Positions 29,299-36,131 of a stretch of 64,000 nt of DNA are shown here, piece by piece. The stretch is from an uncultured Synechococcales cyanobacterium (GTDB lineage Bacteria > Cyanobacteriota > Cyanobacteriia > Thermosynechococcales > Thermosynechococcaceae). Both the position numbers and the translations under genes were made by a program. The notes under the pieces were generated by a model. The model searched no databases and had not been told where the DNA came from. It worked only from the letters and a program-made list of their open reading frames with translations. Positions within the stretch are counted from its first letter, which is position 1. Each line of letters begins with the position of its first letter. Location of the stretch: assembly GCA_902806435.1 (NCBI GenBank), contig CADCWO010000078.1:340-64339 (forward strand), in the 5' to 3' direction.

Positions 29299-30168
29299 AT
29301 GTCTGTACTAGAGGGACCTTGGAAACATGAATATGTGATTAGCAATGGGGTGAAGCTGCATTATGTCACCCAAGGCGAGGGGCCTTTAATGCTAATGCTG
29401 CATGGGTTTCCTGAGTTCTGGTACTCCTGGCGGCATCAGATCCCAGAGTTTGCTAAAAATTTTAAGGTCGTTGCCCTTGATCTGCGCGGGTACAACAATA
29501 GTGATAAGCCCCACGATCGCTCTGCCTACGTCATGGAGGAGTTTATCGAAGATGTCAAGGGTGTCATTCAGGAACTAGGCTACGACCGTTGTGTGCTGGT
29601 GGGTCATGACTGGGGCGGTGCAATCGCCTGGAACTTCGCCTACACTTACCCGCCAATGGTCGATAAGTTAATTGTGCTCAATCTGCCTCACCCAGCCAAG
29701 TTTGCTGAAGGGCTGCGTAATCCCCAACAGTTGCTGCGTAGTTCTTACATCTTCTTTTTTCAACTGCCCTGGCTGCCAGAAGTGCTACTGCAGTGGTCAG
29801 ACTTCCAACCCGTTACAACTGCCTTAACCGGGATGGCTGTGAACAAACAAGCTTTTACTCAAGCAGACCTAGAAGCCTACAAAGATGCGGCTGCCAAGCG
29901 AGGAGCGCTCACGGCGACCCTGAATTACTACCGAAACATTTTTCAACAACGAATGCTCAGTCACGACTGGAGCGTCTTAGAAGTTCCAACATTAATGATT
30001 TGGGGCGAGCAGGATACAGCGTTAGGTAAAGAACTTACCTACGGCACCGCCGCCTATGTCAAAGACTTCCGGATCAAGTACATTCCCAGCGCTAGTCATT
30101 GGGTCCAGCAGGAGGAACCTCAATTGGTCAATCAGTACATCCGAGAATTTCTGGCCGGGGAAATTTAA
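29299..30168 (+). CDS. Epoxide-hydrolase-like alpha/beta hydrolase
   Basis: With the ATG at 29299 (AAGGA upstream) the product is 289 residues. It carries the family marks of soluble epoxide hydrolases: HGFPEFWYSWRHQ (oxyanion HGxP), the nucleophile elbow VLVGHDWGGAIAW, the acid in MIWGEQDTALG and the base His in SASHWVQQEEP. A helical cap lies between, carrying tyrosines such as LNYYRNIF that would activate the epoxide. Haloalkane dehalogenases share this fold, but the cap tyrosines favour epoxide hydrolysis. Physiological substrate unknown. Followed by a 36-residue membrane protein. Confidence 0.86.
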   Translation: MSVLEGPWKHEYVISNGVKLHYVTQGEGPLMLMLHGFPEFWYSWRHQIPEFAKNFKVVALDLRGYNNSDKPHDRSAYVMEEFIEDVKGVIQELGYDRCVLVGHDWGGAIAWNFAYTYPPMVDKLIVLNLPHPAKFAEGLRNPQQLLRSSYIFFFQLPWLPEVLLQWSDFQPVTTALTGMAVNKQAFTQADLEAYKDAAAKRGALTATLNYYRNIFQQRMLSHDWSVLEVPTLMIWGEQDTALGKELTYGTAAYVKDFRIKYIPSASHWVQQEEPQLVNQYIREFLAGEI

Positions 30169-30243
30169 GAAGTTGACTGCTAGCTACTTAGGCAGGCCAG
30201 TGCCACAATATAAGTTCATAAAACCTAGTAAAGAGGAATGGCA

Positions 30244-30354
30244 ATGAGCGAGAAAAAATACTCTTGGAAAGGTAGCCCCAACGCTGGCCTTGTACTGGCC
30301 ATTTTGGCTGGGGTCTGTGGCTTAGTTATTGTGCTAGCAGGCTTTGGTGGGTAA
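30244..30354 (+). CDS. 36-residue single-span membrane protein
   Basis: The ATG at 30244 has AGAGGA 5 bases upstream and opens a 36-codon frame. A charged head (MSEKKYSWKGSPNAG) is followed by one strongly hydrophobic Gly/Ala/Leu/Val helix to the C-terminus. The design resembles small photosynthetic or membrane-complex subunits, but I cannot match it to a known Psb, Psa or Ndh protein. It lies 75 bp after the epoxide hydrolase gene and could be transcribed with it. A hairpin follows the stop. Confidence 0.55.
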   Translation: MSEKKYSWKGSPNAGLVLAILAGVCGLVIVLAGFGG

Positions 30355-30389
30355 TTTAAAGCAGGGTAACAACTACCCATTGCGGCTAC

Positions 30390-30419
30390 CTTGGCCCCAA
30401 TCTATTGGGAGGACCCAAG
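30390..30419. terminator. Compound stem-loop between convergent genes
   Basis: CTTGG 30390-30394 pairs with CCAAG 30415-30419, and inside it CCCAA 30396-30400 pairs with TTGGG 30405-30409 around a 4-nt loop. It lies between the 36-residue gene (+) and amt (-), which converge here. There is no T-tract, so it is a weak or factor-dependent terminator at best. Confidence 0.35.
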
Positions 30420-30429
30420 AGTCGCTCAC

Positions 30430-31956
30430 CTACCTCACATCTTCTTTTTGAAAACCGCTGTAAGCTTCCATGCCATGCTCAGCGATGCCTAAGCCTGCCA
30501 CTTCTGCTTCTGGTGAGACTCGAATGCCAATCGTTGCCTGGAGTACTAGCCAGATTGCCGTACTAAACAGCACAGTAAATCCAGCCACTGCCAGAATTCC
30601 CAGGATCTGTGAGTTAATGGCACCCAAACCACCCCCTAAAAGAAATCCTGTTACTGGTCCTTCCTGGGCAGAGTACCAAGTATAAACATCGGGTCCAACG
30701 GCGAACAAGCCAAGGGCGAGAGTACCCCAGATTCCACAGACTAGGTGGACAGAAATTGCCCCAACGGGGTCATCAATGCGAAGCTGGTCGAAAAAAGTGA
30801 CGGCAAAGACAACGAGGATGCCAGAGATCGCCCCAATCACCGCAGCGCTGCCAAGGCTGACGAAAGCACAGCTAGCAGTAATGCCCACTAAGCCCGCTAA
30901 GATCCCATTAATGATCACCGAGAGGTCAGGTTTACCCAAGTAAAGCCATGCAGTGGCCGTGGCAGCAGTGCCCCCGAAGGCTGCCCCTGTGTTAGTCGTC
31001 AGAATAATGTGGGTAATTGCATTGGGGTCGGCAGCCAGTGTCGCCCCGGAATTGAAGCCAAACCACCCCAGCCAAAGAATGAAGCAACCTAAGGTCGCGA
31101 TCGCCATGTTATGTCCAGGCATGGCAATAGTCCGCCCCTCATCTAGATAGTGTCCCAACCGGGGTCCTAAGATCACTGTTCCTGTCAGGGCTGCCCAGCC
31201 CCCAACCGAGTGGACTACCGTTGCCCCAGCAAAATCTGAGAACCCTGCCGCCGCCAGCCACCCCCCGCCCCAAACCCAGTGACCTGTGACCGGATAGCAG
31301 AACCCAACTAGCAGCAGGCTGAAAATCAAAAAAGCGATAAATTTGACCCGCTCCGCGATCGCCCCAGAAACAATGGCGGCACTAATACCAGCAAGAGCAA
31401 GATGAAAGAAAAACTTGGCATTTAGGGGCACCGCGGCCCAGCTTAAGGCGCTGAAAATTCCCTGGTAGCCAGCGGCAATCATTGGACTATTGTCTGACCC
31501 TTGCAATAACCAGCCATTGGTTCCCAAAAAAGGAGTGCCATCCCCAAACATCAGACCAAAGCCAAGCGTCCAAAAGGCAACGGTTGTCAGAGCAAACCCA
31601 ATTAAGTTTTTTGCCAAAACATTAACAGCGGATTTCTGGCGGCACAATCCTGTTTCTAACATGGCAAACCCGGCGTTCATGAAGAACACTAGCAAGGCAG
31701 TAATCACCACCCAGATGGCGTCCAGCATCACCTTTAATTGCCCGATTGCTTCCGACGGCGAGGCGTTAGCGGATTGTGCCGCAGCAGCATCTGTCCAGCC
31801 CAGTAAAATAATCGTGACCCAAATCAAGCAGGAAGACCAGTTCTGTGACCATGGTTGCCTAGTCGTGATCCTGCTGGCGAGACGCTGCGCGATTCTCTGG
31901 CCGGGACGCTGCGCGAGCATGGGGTTAGAGTCATATTTTGCAGACTTGAGAGCCAT
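30430..31956 (-). CDS. amt1: Ammonium transporter Amt
   Basis: Amt carries ammonium across the plasma membrane. The 508-residue protein (ATG at 31956, AAGGA upstream) has a signal sequence ending ...TDAAAAQS, typical of cyanobacterial Amt1, and 11 membrane helices. Family motifs include FFMNAGFAMLETGLCR, the DFAGATVVHSVGGWAALTG signature, and conserved His residues in VHSVGG and SVHLVCG of the pore. The frame is open to 32070, but the extra 38 residues look like leader. A 12-bp motif GACGCTGCGCGA occurs twice in the head (31881, 31905). An NtcA-type site lies ~170 bp upstream, fitting nitrogen control. Confidence 0.94.
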   Translation of the reverse strand: MALKSAKYDSNPMLAQRPGQRIAQRLASRITTRQPWSQNWSSCLIWVTIILLGWTDAAAAQSANASPSEAIGQLKVMLDAIWVVITALLVFFMNAGFAMLETGLCRQKSAVNVLAKNLIGFALTTVAFWTLGFGLMFGDGTPFLGTNGWLLQGSDNSPMIAAGYQGIFSALSWAAVPLNAKFFFHLALAGISAAIVSGAIAERVKFIAFLIFSLLLVGFCYPVTGHWVWGGGWLAAAGFSDFAGATVVHSVGGWAALTGTVILGPRLGHYLDEGRTIAMPGHNMAIATLGCFILWLGWFGFNSGATLAADPNAITHIILTTNTGAAFGGTAATATAWLYLGKPDLSVIINGILAGLVGITASCAFVSLGSAAVIGAISGILVVFAVTFFDQLRIDDPVGAISVHLVCGIWGTLALGLFAVGPDVYTWYSAQEGPVTGFLLGGGLGAINSQILGILAVAGFTVLFSTAIWLVLQATIGIRVSPEAEVAGLGIAEHGMEAYSGFQKEDVR

Positions 31957-32092
31957 CAGCATCAGTCCTTGATCAGCAGTACAACAAGCTTTAACCAAGA
32001 CAAGACAGGCAGAAACGCTAGGCTTAGCCCAGCCTTCAAATCTGTCACCGTTCTTGAAGTGGCCCAACATTAGCCGTGAAGAAGATACTTGC

Positions 32093-32132
32093 GTGATACA
32101 TAGCTGTTTCTGTCAGAACGGCTATGTATCAC
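32093..32132. repeat. Long inverted repeat upstream of amt
   Basis: GTGATACATAGC (32093-32104) is perfectly inverted at 32121-32132. The pairing continues through a T-G wobble and GTT/AAC, giving a 16-bp stem with an 8-nt loop. It overlaps the NtcA-type site at 32126-32139. Lies in the 300-bp gap between amt (-) and the Tab2-like gene (+). Confidence 0.8.
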
Positions 32133-32139
32133 TATATAC
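32126..32139. promoter_or_regulatory. NtcA-type binding site (GTA-N8-TAC)
   Basis: GTATCACTATATAC matches the NtcA consensus GTA-N8-TAC exactly; NtcA is the cyanobacterial nitrogen regulator. On the minus strand a TATGTA hexamer follows about 23 nt downstream, the spacing of NtcA-activated promoters, though it is a poor -10 match. Known amt genes are NtcA targets. The site is inside a long inverted repeat. Confidence 0.6.
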
Positions 32140-32259
32140 AAGTACCAGGGCGCTACTAACATCAATTCTTGGTAAATCTAACGTCCTGGTACCAGTGTCA
32201 GGGATACTGGATTAAGGTGACGCTACTGCGCGCTTGCTACGGCTCGGAGATTGTGCAGC

Positions 32260-33096
32260 ATGGATACGGTTTGGGAGTTAGATTTCTACTCGCGCCCGCT
32301 GGTAGATGAACAGCAGAAGAAAATCTGGGAAGTTCTAGTCTGCGATCCTGGGCGGACGTTTAAGTACTCGAAATTCTGTCCCACGGGTCAGGTGAATTCG
32401 AGCTGGCTGCGAACGACTCTGGAAGAGGCGATAGCAGAAGCGCCGCAACCACCAACTAAAATTCGCTTCTTTCGTCGCCAGATGAACAATATGATTGTTC
32501 GGGCCTGTGAAGAATTAGGCATTCCTGCCCTGCCCAGTCGCCGCACCTTTGCCCTTTACCAATGGCTGCAAGAGCGAATGGAGCAGGTCTATCCCGTCCT
32601 GCCACGATTTCAACCCCAGGGGGTCACCCCAGTCCGTTACGATACTGCGGCGCTCAAGCCGTTGCCGGACGCTCTACTTGGACAGCAGTGGGCCTTTGTC
32701 ACCTTAGAGGCTAGTGCCTTTGCCGAGCAGGAGTGGGAGTTTGATTTTGGCGAAACTTTTGCTTTGCCAGTGACCAGCTCAAGTATGGAAACGAAGATTC
32801 CGGGGGTCGTGATTTTTACCAGTAGAGCCAAGCCATTAGCTGCCTGGATGTCCGGTCTGGAACCTGCTTTCATCAAGTTTGACAAGGGTCCGCCACCCCG
32901 GCTGATATTAGAGTCAGGGGCTAACGACCGCTGGATTGTTGCCAACCTGAAAGCACCGCAACTGCAAGCGGAAGCCCAAGAATTTGAAGCGGCCAAGCAG
33001 CAAGCCCAGCAGGTACATTTTTTGGCAGTGCAGTCAAACCCGCAAGCAGAGTCCTTTGCCGGATTTTGGCTGTTGCAGGAACTCGATTTAGCGTAG
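32260..33096 (+). CDS. Tab2/Atab2-family RNA-binding protein
   Basis: The ATG at 32260 has GGAGA 9 bases upstream; the product is 278 residues. It has the Tab2/Atab2 family start, WELDFYSRPLVDEQQKKIWEVLVCD, and the IRFFRRQMNNMIVRACEELGIPALPSRRTFALYQWL block. In algae and plants Tab2/Atab2 is needed for translation of psaB and photosystem I biogenesis; cyanobacterial homologues are less studied. It is soluble with no other domain. The gene is divergent from amt and followed after 24 bp by pmbA. Confidence 0.88.
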   Translation: MDTVWELDFYSRPLVDEQQKKIWEVLVCDPGRTFKYSKFCPTGQVNSSWLRTTLEEAIAEAPQPPTKIRFFRRQMNNMIVRACEELGIPALPSRRTFALYQWLQERMEQVYPVLPRFQPQGVTPVRYDTAALKPLPDALLGQQWAFVTLEASAFAEQEWEFDFGETFALPVTSSSMETKIPGVVIFTSRAKPLAAWMSGLEPAFIKFDKGPPPRLILESGANDRWIVANLKAPQLQAEAQEFEAAKQQAQQVHFLAVQSNPQAESFAGFWLLQELDLA

Positions 33097-33120
33097 GTTA
33101 GATCCAGTGGGGGAGTAGAG

Positions 33121-34461
33121 GTGAGCAATTCTCAAGGGCCAGGGCAACTGGCAGAACAACTGCTAGAACTAGCCAGGAAATCGGGTGCTCAGGCAGCAGA
33201 GGTATTTCAATCTCGTTCCTTATCGCGGCCGGTATTTTTTGAAGCCAACCGCCTGAAGCAGTTGGAAAGTGTGCAAGCAGAAGGTACTGCCTTGCGGCTA
33301 TGGCGAGACGGTTGTCCCGGTTTAGCTGTTGCTTACGGTCCTGTTGAGCCCCAAGCTTTAGTAGAGCGGGCAATCGCCCTGAGCTACTTAAATCCACCCG
33401 AATGGATTGAACTTGTAAGCGGGTCCGAGACTGTATACCCCGATCTAGGAGAAATGGTTCCTGTCGAGCAACTAGTAGATTGGGGCAAGCAGGCGATCGC
33501 ACTGGTTCGAGATAGGTATCCAGAGCTGCTATGTAGCGCCGAGTGGGACTGCGAGGCGGAAATGACCCGCTTGATTAACTCCCAGGGATTGGACTGTAGC
33601 TATACCGACACTACCCTTAGTTGCTACCTAGCAGCGGAATGGATTCGCGGCGATGACTTTCTCAGTATTGCAGACGGGCAAACCCAGCGCCATAAACTGC
33701 ACCCTACAGCTTTAGCTAACTTGATTTTGCAGCGATTGGAGTGGAGCCAGGAGAATGTGCTACCCCCGGCCAGCCGGGTACCGATTTTGTTCACCTCCAA
33801 AGCTGCTGATATGTTGTGGGGGACGGTTCAGGCCGCTTTGAATGGCAAGCAAGTGCTGGAGCGGGCCAGCCCCTGGAGCGATCGCTTGGGTCAACAAGTC
33901 ACTGCTCCTGCCCTGACCATTTGCCAACAGCCAGATGCGGGACCCTTTAGCTGTCCCTTTGATGATGAAGGCACACCGACACGATCGCTGGTATTTATCC
34001 AAGATGGCATCTTGAAAGCTTTCTATAGCGATCGCACAACGGGAAAGCGGCTAGGTACTGGCACCACCGGAAATGGCTTTCGGCCTGATCTAGGCAGTTA
34101 TCCAGCCCCGGGACTATTCAACCTGTTAATCAAGCCAGGAGGATGGCCTGTTGCTAACGCCTCTGCGGGAGAGGGAGCATCGTTAAGGGAGTTGATCAGC
34201 AGCTTGGATGAGGGATTGGTGGTGGATCAAATGCTGGGTGGAGGTGCTGGTATCTCCGGTGACTTCTCAGTTAACGTTGATTTGGGTTACCGAGTGCAAC
34301 AAGGTCAGATTACAGGCCGGGTTAAAGATACGATGGTTTCCGGCAATGTCTACACTGCGTTGAAACAACTGGTGCAACTGGGGGGCGACGCAGACTGGAA
34401 TGGCTCTTGCTATACTCCTTCACTGATTGTGGAGGGTTTATCGGTCACGGGGCGGCAATAG
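33121..34461 (+). CDS. pmbA: PmbA/TldE-type TldD-family protein
   Basis: This 446-residue protein of the TldD/PmbA (U62) family starts with GTG preceded by GGGGGAG. The family layout is visible: the N-terminal ELARKSGAQAAEVFQSRS, a middle domain, and the C-terminal half with GTPTRSLVFIQDGILKAFYSDRTTGKRLG and VDQMLGGGAGISGDFSVNVDLGYRVQ, typical of PmbA/TldE. TldD carries the HExxH site and forms a heterodimer with TldE. No HExxH is present here, so this is the TldE-like partner, which assists in peptide or antitoxin degradation. tldD is not in the window. Confidence 0.9.
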   Translation: MSNSQGPGQLAEQLLELARKSGAQAAEVFQSRSLSRPVFFEANRLKQLESVQAEGTALRLWRDGCPGLAVAYGPVEPQALVERAIALSYLNPPEWIELVSGSETVYPDLGEMVPVEQLVDWGKQAIALVRDRYPELLCSAEWDCEAEMTRLINSQGLDCSYTDTTLSCYLAAEWIRGDDFLSIADGQTQRHKLHPTALANLILQRLEWSQENVLPPASRVPILFTSKAADMLWGTVQAALNGKQVLERASPWSDRLGQQVTAPALTICQQPDAGPFSCPFDDEGTPTRSLVFIQDGILKAFYSDRTTGKRLGTGTTGNGFRPDLGSYPAPGLFNLLIKPGGWPVANASAGEGASLRELISSLDEGLVVDQMLGGGAGISGDFSVNVDLGYRVQQGQITGRVKDTMVSGNVYTALKQLVQLGGDADWNGSCYTPSLIVEGLSVTGRQ

Positions 34462-34544
34462 GATACACGTTTACTCCGCTTGCTCATGTTTGCTGAAGCC
34501 AGTAGAAAGGCATTACGGTACGGAACTGATCTGAGCCTATTTGG

Positions 34545-34560
34545 TAGTACATATGTACTA
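34545..34560. promoter_or_regulatory. LexA-type operator overlapping a -10 box
   Basis: TAGTACATATGTACTA is a perfect 16-bp palindrome. Its core AGTACATATGTACT matches the cyanobacterial LexA box RGTACNNNDGTWCB. The last two bases start a consensus TATAAT at 34559-34564. LexA bound here would cover the -10 region. The site is ~47 bp before the start of the phage-type ATPase gene at 34608. Confidence 0.7.
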
Positions 34561-34607
34561 TAATTAAACTATCTCAACTGTTACCCCTCAAGTCTGGGTG
34601 GAACTGT

Positions 34608-35585
34608 ATGCCCCGTTTCAAAAAAGCTATTTTAGAGCAAGCAAAAGTCCGCATTGCGCTCTGGGGTCCCTCAGGTGCAGGCAAAACTCGTACCGCCCTG
34701 GAAATTGCGACAGGCCTGGGCCAAAAAATTGCGGTCATCGATACCGAGCATGGTCGTTCGCGCCAATACGCCGATCGCTATGAGTTTGACCTGATTGAGC
34801 TAGAAACTTTCCACCCAGACCAGTACATCCAAGCTGTCCAGGCAGCAGAAGATGAAGGTTATGAAGTTTTGATCATTGATAGCCTCACCCACGCTTGGGC
34901 TGGGGATGGGGGGTTGTTAGAGGTTCACGCTGATATTGTGCGGCGAAGCACAATTAAGAATGAATTTAGTGCTTGGAATGAAGTCACTCCCATTCATCGT
35001 CGTTTGGTTGAAGCAATGGTTCGCTCCTCTTTCCATGTCATTGCTACGATGCGCAGCAAGACTGAGTACGCAATGGAGGTGAATGAACAAGGTAAGACGG
35101 TAATTCGAAAGGTCGGGTTAGGACCAGATCAGCGCAAAAACTTGGAGTACGAGTTTGATGTGGTTGGCTACATCGACCCTGACCACGCCTTGACCGTTGA
35201 GAAAGATTCCAGCGATTTGCTGCAAGATCAGGTAATCAAGTTACCGACAGCAGAATTAGGGCATAAGTTAGCAGCTTGGTTTTCCCGAGGGGAACGACCA
35301 GCTTGGAAGTTTTCTCACTTCCACCGGGACATTTTGATCAGGGCAAAAGTTGGCCAACGGTGGGAGCGCTCTGATACAGCAGCTTTATTGGCGCTCTATC
35401 ACTTAAATCGCCTGGAGGACATTCCGAACGAGAGTGTCTACCAACAAATTCGGCAAGCTCTAAGTCTGCCACCTATCGAAGGGTTAGAGCGAGCAGAGAA
35501 ATTAATTCAGGCTACATCCCATAGATCACGCGTGAAAGAGACTGACTCTAGTACTGACAAAACAACAAGCGCCATTGCTTCTTAA
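34608..35585 (+). CDS. Phage-type RecA-fold ATPase (AAA_24 / Sak4-like)
   Basis: This 325-residue protein has a RecA-like nucleotide-binding domain of the AAA_24 type used by phage single-strand-annealing recombinases such as Sak4. Walker A is IALWGPSGAGKTRTALEIA (~17-35), then VIDTEHGRSRQYADRYEFD, the Walker B-like VLIIDSLTHAW (~85-95) and VIATMRSKTEYAM with the sensor-like region. Residues ~225-325 are a polar tail that does not resemble Sak4. No other phage genes are adjacent. A perfect LexA-type palindrome overlaps its promoter, so it is probably induced by DNA damage. Recombinase activity is inferred from the fold and regulation. Confidence 0.75.
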   Translation: MPRFKKAILEQAKVRIALWGPSGAGKTRTALEIATGLGQKIAVIDTEHGRSRQYADRYEFDLIELETFHPDQYIQAVQAAEDEGYEVLIIDSLTHAWAGDGGLLEVHADIVRRSTIKNEFSAWNEVTPIHRRLVEAMVRSSFHVIATMRSKTEYAMEVNEQGKTVIRKVGLGPDQRKNLEYEFDVVGYIDPDHALTVEKDSSDLLQDQVIKLPTAELGHKLAAWFSRGERPAWKFSHFHRDILIRAKVGQRWERSDTAALLALYHLNRLEDIPNESVYQQIRQALSLPPIEGLERAEKLIQATSHRSRVKETDSSTDKTTSAIAS

Positions 35586-36131
35586 GGGGGTAGCTTGCCC
35601 AAGGCTTCCAAACCTTGTTTCATCGGCGGAGCAGGATTACCCGGCAGTCATTGCGCCTTTTGCTCTCTAAGACTTATTTAATAGACCTGCTTTGAAAATC
35701 AACGACTAACTCAATGGTCGGGTAGTAGAATCGGGACAAGTTGGACTTGATAGCCTAACTACTCGCTCTGCTGTTGCAGTTTTTTCAGGAGGGCTAATCT
35801 ATTTAATCTAGTCAAACAAGTTGGCTTAAAGGCAGGTGCCGGGTTTGCTTGTGGGCGAGCTGGACGCAATTAGTCTCAAATAGCTGTTCATTGAAAGCTG
35901 ACGTTAGTTGGGAGAAAGCGTGTTTGGTATATCAAACACGCTTTCTGCTCAAAAAATTGGCGTATCTTAACCCTATGGAGTATAAAGGCAGAGGCAAGAC
36001 TTATTAAACAGCCAAAGGCCTAGGCATTGGTATCAAACCAGATGAGCGTTGCTGGTTTATCTTGACGAATTTCTGGTTCTCGTAAAACCTTGACCACGCT
36101 GGGTACAGCTAATACGAATAAGCACAAGCAG
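35586..36131. other. Non-coding gap before the GGDEF/EAL gene
   Basis: No convincing gene is seen. There is a weak hairpin CAAGG/CCTTG just after the ATPase stop, a CTGC/GCAG hairpin followed by T6 near 35775-35790 that could end a short RNA, and a strong inverted repeat at 35913-35946. The rest has no recognisable signal. The last ~40 bases are an in-frame extension of the GGDEF/EAL gene and possibly non-coding. Confidence 0.5.
35913..35946. repeat. 14-bp perfect inverted repeat (stem-loop)
   Basis: AGAAAGCGTGTTTG 35913-35926 and CAAACACGCTTTCT 35933-35946 form a perfect 14-bp stem around a 6-nt loop (GTATAT). It is not followed by T-tracts on either strand, so it does not look like a terminator. 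It sits ~185 bp upstream of the GGDEF/EAL gene. It could be a leader structure or an operator-like palindrome. Confidence 0.8.

Noticed and set aside
35770-35795. CTGC-TGTT-GCAG hairpin plus T6 as a possible sRNA terminator
   Set aside because: A 4-bp stem is too weak to support an RNA gene without transcript data.
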